DNA of 64,000 bases from Christiangramia aestuarii (GCF_009735585.1 NZ_VJVW01000004.1:310001-374000); one strand, 5' to 3'. Shown: positions 24,970-34,048, numbered from the stretch's first letter. The notes: generated by a model not told the origin, from the letters alone. Translations and numbers: made by a program.

Positions 24970-25641
24970 ATGCTCAAGTTTTTTGCACGCTACAAAACCT
25001 TTGCCATAGTTTTCTTTATCCTTTCGGTTATCATCATTTTTTGCATTTATACCTTGCTGAAACCGGAAGAACGCCTGCCGGTCTATCAGCCAGATATGGT
25101 GAATGCAGAACTGGTGGATTCTACCGTGCAATATGTTCGAAAATACCATAAGATCGCCAATTTTGAACTGGTGAACCAGAACGGGGACACCATCACCCAG
25201 GATTATTACGAAAACAAGATCTACATAGCCGATTTCTTTTTCACTACCTGCCTTACCATTTGCCCTATCATGACAGATCATATGGTGCAGATACAAGAAA
25301 AGATCAAAGATGATGAGGATGTACTTTTACTTTCACACACGGTATTCCCGGTAACCGACAGCGTTCCGGTGCTGAAAAAATATGCCCGGGAAAAGGGAGT
25401 GATCGATGACAAATGGAACCTAGTAACCGGGGATAAAAAACAGATCTACGAACTTGCCCGTAAATCTTACCTGGCCACAAAATCTACCGGCGATGGCGGT
25501 AAATACGACATGATACATACAGAAAACTTCGTGCTCGTAGATAAGGATCGCCAGATTCGTGGTTTCTATGATGGCACAGATCCCGAAGCCATCAAAAACC
25601 TTATGCACGACCTTGAGGTCCTGAAGGCAGAGTATCGCTAA
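24970..25641 (+). CDS. SCO1/SenC-family copper/redox protein
   Basis: A 223-residue protein with one N-terminal membrane anchor (FAIVFFILSVIIIFCIYTLL) and a thioredoxin-like domain. The CxxxC copper motif is FFFTTCLTICPIMTDHM, and the distant His ligand is in YDMIHTENFVLVD. SCO proteins deliver copper to the CuA site of cytochrome oxidase. I begin at ATG 24970 because a -7 box sits just upstream. FeoA starts 77 bases downstream with its own promoter. Confidence 0.92.
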   Translation: MLKFFARYKTFAIVFFILSVIIIFCIYTLLKPEERLPVYQPDMVNAELVDSTVQYVRKYHKIANFELVNQNGDTITQDYYENKIYIADFFFTTCLTICPIMTDHMVQIQEKIKDDEDVLLLSHTVFPVTDSVPVLKKYAREKGVIDDKWNLVTGDKKQIYELARKSYLATKSTGDGGKYDMIHTENFVLVDKDRQIRGFYDGTDPEAIKNLMHDLEVLKAEYR

Positions 25642-25660
25642 TAATTTCCCTTCTTTAACT

Positions 25661-25690
25661 TTTGTATTGGTCTAAATTCCATTACTTTTG
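25661..25690 (+). promoter_or_regulatory. Promoter of feoAB
   Basis: TTTG (25661-25664), an 18-base spacer and TACTTTTG (25683-25690), 28 bases before the GTG start of feoA. No clear Fur or DtxR palindrome overlaps it. Confidence 0.6.
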
Positions 25691-25718
25691 CCTTGTTTAA
25701 AATGAATCTAAATAAAAA

Positions 25719-25949
25719 GTGAAGGTAACGGTAGCAAATCTAAAGCGCGGCCAGCGGGGGATCATCAAAGAATTCTCTGCAGAAATGGTTCCTTTAAAGC
25801 TTCTCGAAATGGGTTGCCTTCCTGGGAACGAAGTAGAGCTTGTTCAAACTGCGCCATTTCAGGATCCAATGTACCTCAACATTAACGGAAGCCACCTGGC
25901 CATTAGAAAAGAAACAGCTCTGCTAATAGAAATAGAATTAATAGGCTAA
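25719..25949 (+). CDS. feoA: Ferrous iron transport protein A
   Basis: A 76-residue SH3-like protein (LKRGQRGIIKEF, LKLLEMGCLPGNEVEL, LAIRKETALLIEI). It supports FeoB-driven ferrous iron uptake on the cytoplasmic side. The start is GTG; the nearby ATG at 25702 is out of frame. FeoB starts one base after its stop. Confidence 0.93.
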   Translation: MKVTVANLKRGQRGIIKEFSAEMVPLKLLEMGCLPGNEVELVQTAPFQDPMYLNINGSHLAIRKETALLIEIELIG

Positions 25950-25950
25950 T

Positions 25951-28053
25951 ATGGCTAAGCAAATTAATGTTGCTTTAATTGGGAACCCCAACACCGGTAA
26001 AACTTCTGTATTCAATCAGTTAACAGGTCTTAACCAGAAGGTGGGAAACTACCCTGGAATCACCGTTGAAAAAAAAGAGGGCATCTGTAAACTGCCTCGC
26101 GGATTGAAGGCCCATATCCTGGACCTGCCGGGAACCTACAGCCTAAACGCCTCGTCTTTTGATGAAAATGTAGTCATCGAGCTGCTACTGAACAAGAACG
26201 ACAAGGATTTTCCAGATGTCGCCGTGGTGGTAAGCGATGTAGAAAACCTTAAAAGAAACCTTTTGCTTTTCACCCAGATAAAAGACCTTGGAATTCCTAC
26301 CATTCTTGCCATCAATATGGCCGACAGGATGGAGCGCAAGGGAATTTCACTGGATATAGAACTGCTTGAAGAGCGTCTTAAGACCAAGATCGCCCTGGTA
26401 AGTGCCCGTAAACGCATGGGGATAGATTACCTGAAAGAGCTTATACTCAATTATCGCCATCTCCCTATTGAACCCTGCGTGAATGCATCGGTAATAGACC
26501 CGGAATACTTCGGAAACCTGCGCAAGGCATTTCCAAACCAGTCTCTCTATAAACTGTGGCTGGTGATCACCCAGGATGTGAACTTCGGAAATATCAACCG
26601 GAGTGAACTAAAAAAATCATCCGATTTTAATACCAAGTCGGTCAGCGACCTTAAAAGGCTACAGCAAAAAGAAACCATCTTAAGGTACCAGTTCATTAAC
26701 GGGGTATTGCGGGAAACGCTTAATATCGATAAGAATGCCGCGACCGACCTTAGATCAAGGCTGGATAGGATCCTAACCCATAAAGTGTGGGGATATGTGA
26801 TCTTTTTCGGAATCCTACTGCTTATTTTCCAGGCGATCTACAGCTGGTCCAGTTATCCCATGGATATGATAGATGCGGCTTTTGCCTCACTGAGCGAATG
26901 GACCAAGGACACCTTCCCTGGTGGATCCTTTACCAACCTAATCGCCGAGGGCATTATTCCCGGGCTTGGAGGGATCGTAATTTTTATTCCGCAAATCGCG
27001 TTCCTGTTCCTATTCATATCCATCCTGGAAGAATCGGGCTATATGAGCCGGGTGGTCTTTTTAATGGACCGTATCATGAGGAAATTCGGACTTAGCGGAA
27101 AGAGCGTGGTACCACTTGTTTCAGGTACAGCCTGTGCCATTCCCGCAGTAATGGCCACAAGAAATATAGAGCACTGGAAAGAAAGGCTTATCACCATCCT
27201 GGTGGTTCCTTTCACCACCTGTTCAGCCAGGTTACCGGTTTACCTTATTATAATCGCACTGGTGATCCCAGACCAGAAATACTTCGGCCTTAATTTGCAG
27301 GGTATCACTTTAATGATCTTATACCTGCTTGGTTTTGGAATGGCCATTTTTTCAGCCTGGATCCTGAACAAGATCATGAAGACAAGGACCAAAAGTTATT
27401 TCGTGATAGAAATGCCCAACTACAAACTGCCGATGGCAAAGAATGTGGCGATAAACGTAGTTGAAAAGACCAAATCTTTCGTTTTTGGTGCCGGTAAGAT
27501 TATTCTGGCTATCTCCATCATCTTATGGGTGCTGGCGAGTTACGGCCCGGGTGATGATTTTGAAAATGCCGAAGAGATCGTCACTTCCCAGTACACTTCA
27601 GAACAAAGTATTCCACAGGATGAACTTGATGAGGAAATCGCTTCCTATAAACTGAAGAATTCCTACATAGGCATCATGGGTAAAGGAATTGAACCTGCCG
27701 TGGCACCACTGGGATACGACTGGAAGATAGGGATCGCCATTATCAGCTCATTTGCGGCCAGAGAGGTATTTGTGGGAACACTGGCCACGATCTACAGCGT
27801 AGGCAGCGATGAAGAAGAAACCATCAAGAACAGGATGGCTGCCGAAACCAACCCGGTATTAGGAGGTCCGTTATTCACCTTTGCCAGTGGGGTAAGCCTA
27901 CTGTTGTTCTATGCCTTTGCCATGCAATGCATGAGTACGCTGGCCATAGTTAAAAAGGAAACCAATAGCTGGAAATGGCCAATGCTGCAGCTGATAGTGA
28001 TGAGCTGCTTTGCTTATGTAGTAGCTCTGGCGGCATTTCAGTTATTGAAATAG
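25951..28053 (+). CDS. feoB: Ferrous iron transporter B
   Basis: A 700-residue iron permease with an N-terminal G domain: GNPNTGKTSVFNQLTG (G1), DLPGTYSLN (G3) and AINMADRM (G4). The membrane part has the two Gate/core signatures PLVSGTACAIPAVMATRNIEHWKER and TTCSARLPVYLIII. It imports Fe(II). It follows feoA by one base and is followed by a small cysteine-rich membrane protein, a common Feo operon. Confidence 0.96.
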   Translation: MAKQINVALIGNPNTGKTSVFNQLTGLNQKVGNYPGITVEKKEGICKLPRGLKAHILDLPGTYSLNASSFDENVVIELLLNKNDKDFPDVAVVVSDVENLKRNLLLFTQIKDLGIPTILAINMADRMERKGISLDIELLEERLKTKIALVSARKRMGIDYLKELILNYRHLPIEPCVNASVIDPEYFGNLRKAFPNQSLYKLWLVITQDVNFGNINRSELKKSSDFNTKSVSDLKRLQQKETILRYQFINGVLRETLNIDKNAATDLRSRLDRILTHKVWGYVIFFGILLLIFQAIYSWSSYPMDMIDAAFASLSEWTKDTFPGGSFTNLIAEGIIPGLGGIVIFIPQIAFLFLFISILEESGYMSRVVFLMDRIMRKFGLSGKSVVPLVSGTACAIPAVMATRNIEHWKERLITILVVPFTTCSARLPVYLIIIALVIPDQKYFGLNLQGITLMILYLLGFGMAIFSAWILNKIMKTRTKSYFVIEMPNYKLPMAKNVAINVVEKTKSFVFGAGKIILAISIILWVLASYGPGDDFENAEEIVTSQYTSEQSIPQDELDEEIASYKLKNSYIGIMGKGIEPAVAPLGYDWKIGIAIISSFAAREVFVGTLATIYSVGSDEEETIKNRMAAETNPVLGGPLFTFASGVSLLLFYAFAMQCMSTLAIVKKETNSWKWPMLQLIVMSCFAYVVALAAFQLLK

Positions 28054-28085
28054 TAAGGATAAGAATCGAAAACGACTTAAATATT

Positions 28086-28235
28086 ATGGAACTATTACAG
28101 GAAATATTAGTCTTTATAACCTTTATAATCGCTTCGGGTTATATTTTCACAAAATTCGTATACAAGCCTGCTTTTCTTGGAGGCAAGAAAAAGACTGGTT
28201 CCTGCGGTGTTTCAGAGTGCGGTTGCGGAGACTAG
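28086..28235 (+). CDS. Small FeoB-associated Cys-rich membrane protein
   Basis: A 49-residue protein: one membrane helix (ILVFITFIIASGYIFTKFVY), then GGKKKTGSCGVSECGCGD with three cysteines at the C-terminus. Small proteins of this design (PF12669-like) are found behind feoB in many anaerobes and Bacteroidetes and may act in place of FeoC. I start at ATG 28086, 32 bases after feoB; an earlier in-frame start lies inside feoB and would prefix a polar stretch to the helix. Its stop overlaps the convergent gene by 4 bases. Confidence 0.8.
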   Translation: MELLQEILVFITFIIASGYIFTKFVYKPAFLGGKKKTGSCGVSECGCGD

Positions 28236-28696
28236 TCTGTCACCATTTTTTCTGAAATCTGAAGGTCAAGACTATATTCATTTGCTGAAATATCACTTTT
28301 TCCATCGGGATAAGGATAGACCGCGATACTGCTAATTTTCAGATCCTTTTCCTGATTGAAGAAATCTACTATCGAAATTCCGGTACCTGCAACAACCTCA
28401 TGATCATTGATAGAGATATTTGATCCCTTAAGAACTTTTTCTCCTTTCAGTTTCCCATCTTCATAGAATTCGACCAGCACCTTAACCTCACCGGCCCAGA
28501 TACAGGTTATGGCTCCTCCCCTGGGACAACGTGAATCTGAAACCACTTTCTTGAATTTAATGCCTTTACTTCCCAGGTGCATCATATCGCCCTGGCAGAG
28601 TTTCTTTGTATGTATGCTGTATTTTGGTGGCACAGGCTCCTGTAAGGCCAGAAACGCCGAATGTAACAAGGCTAGAAAGAATACGCTGATCTTCAT
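28232..28696 (-). CDS. Secreted protein with DSRCP / CIWAGEV motif, function unknown
   Basis: A 154-residue protein with a signal peptide (MKISVFFLALLHSAFLALQE). The most conserved-looking part is VVSDSRCPRGGAITCIWAGEVKV, a motif I have seen in uncharacterised secreted Bacteroidetes proteins; its two cysteines may form a disulfide. The rest is beta-rich. A 7-bp hairpin (GTCTTTA/TAAAGAC, 28701-28717) precedes the start. It lies between the Feo operon and a ZIP/DtxR pair, but nothing in the sequence proves a metal role. Confidence 0.6.
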   Translation of the reverse strand: MKISVFFLALLHSAFLALQEPVPPKYSIHTKKLCQGDMMHLGSKGIKFKKVVSDSRCPRGGAITCIWAGEVKVLVEFYEDGKLKGEKVLKGSNISINDHEVVAGTGISIVDFFNQEKDLKISSIAVYPYPDGKSDISANEYSLDLQISEKMVTD

Positions 28697-28747
28697 GAGT
28701 GTCTTTATTATAAAGACGACCTAAATAATCATTTGTTGCAAGATAAA

Positions 28748-29569
28748 TTATCCCAGACCTACATCCAGGGTCATCATCACCATAAAACCACCAATAAAGC
28801 CCATGGTGGAAATATCGGTAAAATTACCCTGCTGGGCTTCAGGCACCACTTCTTCTACCACTACAAAGATCATCGCTCCTGCTGCAAAACATAGCGCATA
28901 AGGCAGGATTGGCTGAAAGGTCAATACCGCCCAGGCTCCTAGCACCGCTGCTATCGGCTCTACAATGGCCGACATTTGTCCGTAGTTAAAACTCTTGAAC
29001 CTGGATAACCCCTGTCTTCTTAATGGCATGGCCACGGCAAAACCTTCAGGGAAGTTCTGCAACCCTATCCCAAGAGCCAGGGCTACTGCCCCGCCTATGC
29101 TGGCACCTTCAAAACCGGCCGCAACTCCGCCAAACAATACTCCCACGGCAAGACCTTCCGGAATATTATGCAGGGTGATGGCCAGCGTAAGCAACACCGA
29201 TTTATGCCATGGAGTCTTGATCCCTTCAGAATCGCTCATTTTAAAGTTCACATGTAAATGAGGCAGGACCTTATCCAGCCCAAAAATGAACAATGCCCCC
29301 AGACCGAAACCTACGACTGCGGGAACTACTTTTGCAAAGCCTTCCCCAGGGCTCATCTCAATACCCGGAGCCAGTAAGCTCCAGAAACTCGCGGCAACCA
29401 TGACCCCACCGGTAAAACCTAACATTCCGTCGAAGAATGCCCGATTCATTCCTTTGAAAAGAAATACCAAAGAGGCGCCTAATGCGGTAAGCCCCCAGGT
29501 GAACAAGGTTGCCAGGAAGGCCGCGTAAACAGGATCCAGTGATTCAAAGTAATCTATGATAACATTCAT
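28748..29569 (-). CDS. ZIP-family metal transporter
   Basis: A 273-residue membrane protein with the two metal-site helices of the ZIP family: LHNIPEGLAVGVLFGG and LGIGLQNFPEGFAVAMPL, and a later EEVVPEAQ. ZIP proteins such as ZupT bring divalent metals (Zn, Fe, Mn) into the cytoplasm. Its ATG follows the stop of the DtxR-type regulator after one base, so regulator and transporter are one transcript; the regulator likely controls it. Confidence 0.92.
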   Translation of the reverse strand: MNVIIDYFESLDPVYAAFLATLFTWGLTALGASLVFLFKGMNRAFFDGMLGFTGGVMVAASFWSLLAPGIEMSPGEGFAKVVPAVVGFGLGALFIFGLDKVLPHLHVNFKMSDSEGIKTPWHKSVLLTLAITLHNIPEGLAVGVLFGGVAAGFEGASIGGAVALALGIGLQNFPEGFAVAMPLRRQGLSRFKSFNYGQMSAIVEPIAAVLGAWAVLTFQPILPYALCFAAGAMIFVVVEEVVPEAQQGNFTDISTMGFIGGFMVMMTLDVGLG

Positions 29570-29570
29570 T

Positions 29571-30227
29571 CTATACGGTTTTAATAAAAAGATTAGTGGA
29601 GATCTGGTTAGATATCCTTAAGGTATTATCACCCATTTTAATAAGCATGGACTGGTCAAAATCCTCTTTTTCCAGCACCTTCATTTCCTTGCCCAGGGAG
29701 ATTTTATTTTTATCCAGGTATTGCAGGAACTCTACCGAGGAATCCTTGACACCAACGCAAATACCGGTATCTCCTTTGTTCAGGTCGGCTAACAAGGCTC
29801 GGTTGGCCACGCTAAAATTACCTTCAGCATCGGGAATGGGATCGCCATGCGGGTCCCTTTTTGGAAATTCCAGGAATTTATCCAGTTCGTTGGTCAGTTT
29901 TTCAGACTTGATATGCTCTAATTGCTCAGCCACTTCGTGCACCTCATCCCAGTTAAAGCCAAGCTTGTCTACCAGGAAAACTTCCCAAAGGCGATGCTTC
30001 CTTATCACTTCTATGGCGGCAGCCCTACCTTTTTCGCTAAGCTTTACGCCCTGGTACTTTTTATACTTTACTAGCTCTTTGTCTGAAAGCCTTTTGATCA
30101 TATCGGTTACCGAAGAAGCCTTAGTCTGCATCTCTTCGGCCAAGGCATTGGTACTAACCCCGCTTTTATAGGCATTTTCAAGGTGGAATATGGCTTTTAA
30201 ATAATTCTCTTCAGATAAGCTGAACAT
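29571..30227 (-). CDS. DtxR/MntR-family metal-dependent repressor
   Basis: A 218-residue protein: N-terminal winged helix (LSEENYLKAIFHLE, ALAEEMQTKASSVTDMIKRL), a metal-binding and dimer region (KHRLWEVFLVDKLGFNWDEVHEVAEQLEHI, with His and Glu ligands typical of the family) and a C-terminal FeoA-like SH3 domain (KGDTGICVGVKDSS, LGKEMKVLEKED). The three-domain form is like DtxR and longer than MntR of Bacillus. It represses metal uptake when Fe or Mn is high. The ZIP gene follows by one base, and a TonB receptor is divergent across a palindromic operator. Confidence 0.92.
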   Translation of the reverse strand: MFSLSEENYLKAIFHLENAYKSGVSTNALAEEMQTKASSVTDMIKRLSDKELVKYKKYQGVKLSEKGRAAAIEVIRKHRLWEVFLVDKLGFNWDEVHEVAEQLEHIKSEKLTNELDKFLEFPKRDPHGDPIPDAEGNFSVANRALLADLNKGDTGICVGVKDSSVEFLQYLDKNKISLGKEMKVLEKEDFDQSMLIKMGDNTLRISNQISTNLFIKTV

Positions 30228-30246
30228 AAAAAAGTTTTAATTCCGC

Positions 30247-30277
30247 CAAAAATACATTTTTTAATTTGATAAATCAA
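30247..30277 (-). promoter_or_regulatory. Promoter of the DtxR-type regulator/ZIP operon
   Basis: On the minus strand TTG (30275-30277), a 20-base spacer and TATTTTTG (30247-30254). A small palindrome TTGAT-AA-ATCAA (30266-30277) covers the -33 element. Confidence 0.6.
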
Positions 30278-30301
30278 TTTTTTAGATAAGCCTAAATTAT
30301 T
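30276..30301. promoter_or_regulatory. DtxR-type operator candidate between divergent promoters
   Basis: Perfect core TTTAG-n6-CTAAA (30281-30296); the flanks extend the symmetry so that the 10-base arms match at 8 positions. Spacing and the TTTAG...CTAAA form resemble DtxR/IdeR-type boxes. It lies upstream of both -7 boxes, where a repressor could shut off both directions. Confidence 0.6.
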
Positions 30302-30305
30302 TTTA

Positions 30306-30313
30306 TAGCTTTG
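30306..30313 (+). promoter_or_regulatory. -7 box of the TonB receptor gene
   Basis: TAGCTTTG fits TAnnTTTG, 14 bases before the ATG at 30328. The expected -33 position falls inside the palindromic operator, with no TTG. Confidence 0.5.
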
Positions 30314-30327
30314 TAAAAAATAAATTG

Positions 30328-32685
30328 ATGAAACGATTTATCCAGATCATATTAGGAATAATTTTTTCTACGGCCGGAGCCCAAACAGTTCAGGTTGAAG
30401 GATCTGTAACTCAAAATGACAAACCTGTACCCTTTGCCAATATTTCGGTGGCCGGCACCAATAAAGGAGTAAGCGCCGACCTTGACGGGATTTTCTCCAT
30501 AAACCTGGAACCCAAGAATACCCAACTTATTATCCAGGCAGTAGGTTTCAAGACCAGGAAGATCGATATAAATCCTGAAGAATATTCCAAGAAAAAGCTA
30601 AGCATAGCGCTGGAAGAAGATGCCCTGGGACTGGACCAGGTAGTGATAAGCGCCACCAGGAACCGAATAAACCTAAAAGAAGCTCCTGTAATCGTGAATG
30701 TGCTCAACTCGAAACTTTTCAACGCTACCCAGTCTGCCTCGGTCGCCGAAACCCTGAACTTCCAGCCTGGAGTACGTGTAGAGACTAACTGCCAGAACTG
30801 TGGTTTCACCCAGGTTAGGTTGAATGGCCTGGATGGTAGTTATACCCAGGTGCTTATTAACAGCCGCTCTGTTTTTAGTGCACTCAATAGCGTTTATGGC
30901 CTGGAACAGATACCTACTTCTATCCTTGACCGGGTAGAAGTAGTCCGCAGTGGGGGCTCAGCACTGTTCGGTTCTAATGCCATCGCAGGAACCGTAAATA
31001 TTATTACCAAAGACCCAGTGCTGAACACCTGGAATATTAATTCCAATATCTCACTCATAGATGGTGAGATCCCGGATCGTGTCCTGAACCTTGCCGGGTC
31101 TGTAGTCGCCGAAGACCTTAACAGCGGGATCACCATTTTCGGGATGAACCGGGATAGGTCTGCTTACGATGCCAATGGTGACGGCTTTACCGAGATCACC
31201 GAGCTTACCAATAATACCCTGGGCGCGAAAGCCTTTCTTAAGCCTACCGAAACCAGCAAACTCACCCTGGACCTAACGGCTTTAAAAGAATATCGCCGTG
31301 GCGGGGACAGGCTGGACCTGGCACCACATTTAACCGATATTACAGAACAGTTAGACCATAACACCCTTATTGGCGGGCTTACCTACGATTTTTCTAATAA
31401 GGAAATGACTAGTAATTATTCAGTTTATATTTCCGGGCAGCATACAGATCGAAAAAGCTATTACGGCGGCCTAGGAGGAGGACGTACCGCCCAGGACAGC
31501 CTAAGTGCTTCGAATGCCTACGGGAACACCAACGACCTTGCCCTGCTCGGTGGGTTCCAGTTCACCTGGAATTTCAGCAATAATGATGTCCTTACTACTG
31601 GCCTGGAATTCAACCACAGTAATACCGAAGATGATATCTCGGGTTACCGCAGGTTCATAGACCAGAAGGTAAATTCATATTCGGCTTTCGGGCAGTATGA
31701 ATGGAAACCAACTACCAATTTCACGGCCCTGTTAGGTGCGAGGCTGGACCATATTTCGGTTTCCGGAAGTTATGCGGTAGAGGACATTCAGAGAGCCTCA
31801 GAAATCGATCAAACTGTTCTGAGTCCAAGGCTCACCCTTTTATACAATATTACCGATGAATTACAATTTCGTGGGGGTTACGCACGGGGATTCCGAGCTC
31901 CGCAGGCTTTCAACGAAGATCTGCACATCTCGTCGGTGGGCGGGGAACCGCAATTCGTTATCCTTTCGAACGACCTGGAAACAGAATATTCCAACGCCTA
32001 TACTGCTTCACTGAACTATTCCAGGAATATCAAGAAATTACAAATGGATTTCCTGCTGGAAGGTTTTTATACCGACCTGCAGAATCCGTTTACCACGGTT
32101 AGCACCGGCGCAAGTCTTCCCAACGGTTCCATTTTAAAAGAGGTGAGGAACAGTAGCGGCGCCTATGTGGCGGGAACCAATTTCGAAATAGGGGTCTCCC
32201 CTTCTTCAGACCTTAGTTTCCAGTTGGGTGGTACTTACCAGAGATCCATCTATAAAGAGGAGCAGGTACTTTACGAGGCCGCGTCTGGCTCAGATAACGA
32301 AGGCGATATTATCATTTCTGAATTTGTAAGGAATCCCGATTTTTACGGCTATTTGAATGTTAACACCTCACCTTTCGAGGACTTTACGGTAGATCTAACG
32401 GGGACCTATACCGGCGAAATGACCGTCCCCAGGGTGGTCGATTCCAGCGGGTTCCTGGCTCTTAACCAGTCGCCGGTCTTCTGGGATATGAATTTAAAAC
32501 TGAGTCAGCATTTGGATATAACCGAAAATTTCCACATTAACCTAAGTACGGGTGTCCAGAATGTGTTCGATGCATATCAGGATGATTTTGATACCGGCCC
32601 TACACGGGATTCAGACTACATCTATGGACCATCGAGACCCCGTACTTTTTTCTTCGGAATTAAATTTGGCAACCTCCACGATTAA
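30328..32685 (+). CDS. TonB-dependent receptor linked to a DtxR/ZIP metal system
   Basis: A 785-residue receptor: signal peptide (ending FSTAGAQ), carboxypeptidase-regulatory-like domain (residues 22-105), plug and barrel. The plug contains VETNCQNCGFTQVRLNGLDG, a CxxC next to the TonB plug core that recurs in Bacteroidetes receptors of this subgroup and could touch metal. FRAPQAFNEDLHI lies in the barrel, and the chain ends in a phenylalanine-rich strand (TFFFGIKFGNLHD). I use ATG 30328; the TTG one codon earlier is less likely. Its place opposite a DtxR-type repressor suggests uptake of a metal chelate, but the ligand is not shown. Confidence 0.85.
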   Translation: MKRFIQIILGIIFSTAGAQTVQVEGSVTQNDKPVPFANISVAGTNKGVSADLDGIFSINLEPKNTQLIIQAVGFKTRKIDINPEEYSKKKLSIALEEDALGLDQVVISATRNRINLKEAPVIVNVLNSKLFNATQSASVAETLNFQPGVRVETNCQNCGFTQVRLNGLDGSYTQVLINSRSVFSALNSVYGLEQIPTSILDRVEVVRSGGSALFGSNAIAGTVNIITKDPVLNTWNINSNISLIDGEIPDRVLNLAGSVVAEDLNSGITIFGMNRDRSAYDANGDGFTEITELTNNTLGAKAFLKPTETSKLTLDLTALKEYRRGGDRLDLAPHLTDITEQLDHNTLIGGLTYDFSNKEMTSNYSVYISGQHTDRKSYYGGLGGGRTAQDSLSASNAYGNTNDLALLGGFQFTWNFSNNDVLTTGLEFNHSNTEDDISGYRRFIDQKVNSYSAFGQYEWKPTTNFTALLGARLDHISVSGSYAVEDIQRASEIDQTVLSPRLTLLYNITDELQFRGGYARGFRAPQAFNEDLHISSVGGEPQFVILSNDLETEYSNAYTASLNYSRNIKKLQMDFLLEGFYTDLQNPFTTVSTGASLPNGSILKEVRNSSGAYVAGTNFEIGVSPSSDLSFQLGGTYQRSIYKEEQVLYEAASGSDNEGDIIISEFVRNPDFYGYLNVNTSPFEDFTVDLTGTYTGEMTVPRVVDSSGFLALNQSPVFWDMNLKLSQHLDITENFHINLSTGVQNVFDAYQDDFDTGPTRDSDYIYGPSRPRTFFFGIKFGNLHD

Positions 32686-32696
32686 AACTCAGCGCT

Positions 32697-33167
32697 ATGA
32701 AGAAATTCCTGTTTTTAACGATAATTCTTTGCTGGCAGACCCAGAGCGCACAAAAGGCTGAAGTGAACTGGATAGGTTTTGAGCAACTGGAAGACTCCCT
32801 GAAGGTGGAGACCAAACCTGTAGTGATCTACTTCTATACAGACTGGTGTGCCTATTGCAAGAAAATGGACCGGAATGCCTTCAGGAACCAAGAAGTTGTT
32901 TCAGCTTTAAATGGAGGTTACTATGCTGTTAAAATGAATGCAGAATCTACTGAAAATATAGAATTTGACGGACAGGTTTTTCGGAATGAACAGGCAGAGA
33001 AAAAAAGGAATGGTATTCACCAGATCCCCTTACTGCTGGCAGGAAGGAAAAATGAAAGCCTGGCATTCCCGGTGGTAATGGTGCTGGACAAAGACTTTAG
33101 GATAAAAAGAAAAAGCCATCAGTATCTTACTTCAGAAATGATGAAAAAGCTTCTAAAAGGCTCATAA
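32697..33167 (+). CDS. Exported thioredoxin-fold protein (DUF255/thiol-disulfide type)
   Basis: A 156-residue protein with a signal peptide (FLFLTIILCWQTQSAQ) and the active site Cys51-Ala-Tyr-Cys54 in YFYTDWCAYCKKMDRNAF, close to the SoxW/thioredoxin_7 style. The cis-Pro segment is IHQIPLLLAG. It follows the TonB receptor by 11 bases and is probably on the same transcript. The receptor's CxxC plug motif makes a thiol-related partnership possible; that is inference only. Confidence 0.8.
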   Translation: MKKFLFLTIILCWQTQSAQKAEVNWIGFEQLEDSLKVETKPVVIYFYTDWCAYCKKMDRNAFRNQEVVSALNGGYYAVKMNAESTENIEFDGQVFRNEQAEKKRNGIHQIPLLLAGRKNESLAFPVVMVLDKDFRIKRKSHQYLTSEMMKKLLKGS

Positions 33168-33173
33168 TTTTGG

Positions 33174-33908
33174 CTACATGCCCCTTTCCTTCTGTATCTG
33201 CTCGTAAGCTTCCTGTACCTTGGTGAATTTTTCCTGAGCACCTTTCTTATATGCATCATCCATATGGCCCAGCTTATCCGGGTGGTATTTCTTGGCCATT
33301 CGGCGGTAAGCTTTCTTAACTTCTGCATCACTGGCAGATTTATCGATCTCGAGGATGGTGTAGGCAGAATCTGTATTTTTAAAGAACATGGCCTTGATAC
33401 TCTCAAAATCCCTTCGCCCTATCTGCAGGTAACCAGCGATATCCTGGATAACATCTGCTTCGGCCGCACTCACATGACCGTCTGCCTTCGCAATGCCGAA
33501 TAAAAAGTGAATGATCTGCAGCCTGGTGGGATATTTGGTCCTGGCAGCAAGGTATCTGGCAATATTTGAAGCTGAAACCTGCCGGTTCTTAACTACCTCG
33601 TTAAAGGTCCTGAAGGTGGCATTGGCTCGCTCCTTTCCGTAAGCCTGGATAAAATAAGACCTAACATAGTCCAGCTCCTGCTGGGAAACATTCCCGTCTG
33701 CCTTAATCACGATAGAACAAAGAGAAAGAAGGTTCAGCTCAAAATCGCCGGGAGAGACGGTTTGCTTTTGCTCCCCGAACATAGAAGTAAAAATACCTCC
33801 CGAGGACCGGATATAATTATCCAGCAGGGAACCTATAATAAATCCTAGAATAGCACCGGGAAACCTGAAGTACATATATCCCAGAACTGCGGCAAGCCAT
33901 TTGATCAT
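33174..33908 (-). CDS. DjlA-like membrane-anchored J-domain co-chaperone with TerB domain
   Basis: A 244-residue protein in DjlA order: N-terminal membrane segment ([24 protein letters not shown]), a TerB-like helical domain (residues 50-155, [18 protein letters not shown] and [17 protein letters not shown]) and a C-terminal J domain with the HPD motif in [10 protein letters not shown] domains stimulate DnaK ATPase. It is convergent with the thioredoxin-like gene (6-base gap). Confidence 0.88.
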   Translation of the reverse strand: MIKWLAAVLGYMYFRFPGAILGFIIGSLLDNYIRSSGGIFTSMFGEQKQTVSPGDFELNLLSLCSIVIKADGNVSQQELDYVRSYFIQAYGKERANATFRTFNEVVKNRQVSASNIARYLAARTKYPTRLQIIHFLFGIAKADGHVSAAEADVIQDIAGYLQIGRRDFESIKAMFFKNTDSAYTILEIDKSASDAEVKKAYRRMAKKYHPDKLGHMDDAYKKGAQEKFTKVQEAYEQIQKERGM

Positions 33909-34048
33909 TGGGCAATTTTCTTAAACCGCTAAGATAACATTTTCGAACTTTAATTGGCAATAAGCAGGCTTCTGTTCTCGGCCTACGGTATAAATTGAAC
34001 CTATTAGCACATAGTAATTTGAGATATGATCAGCTGAACTAAATTTGG

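Noticed and set aside
27975-28085. Longer start of the small FeoB-associated protein inside feoB
   Set aside because: It would place a polar segment before the membrane helix and requires overlap with feoB; ATG 28086 fits the family length.
29596-30171. A 191-codon open frame on plus, antisense to the DtxR-type regulator
   Set aside because: Serine- and leucine-rich shadow of a well-supported gene, with no start signals.
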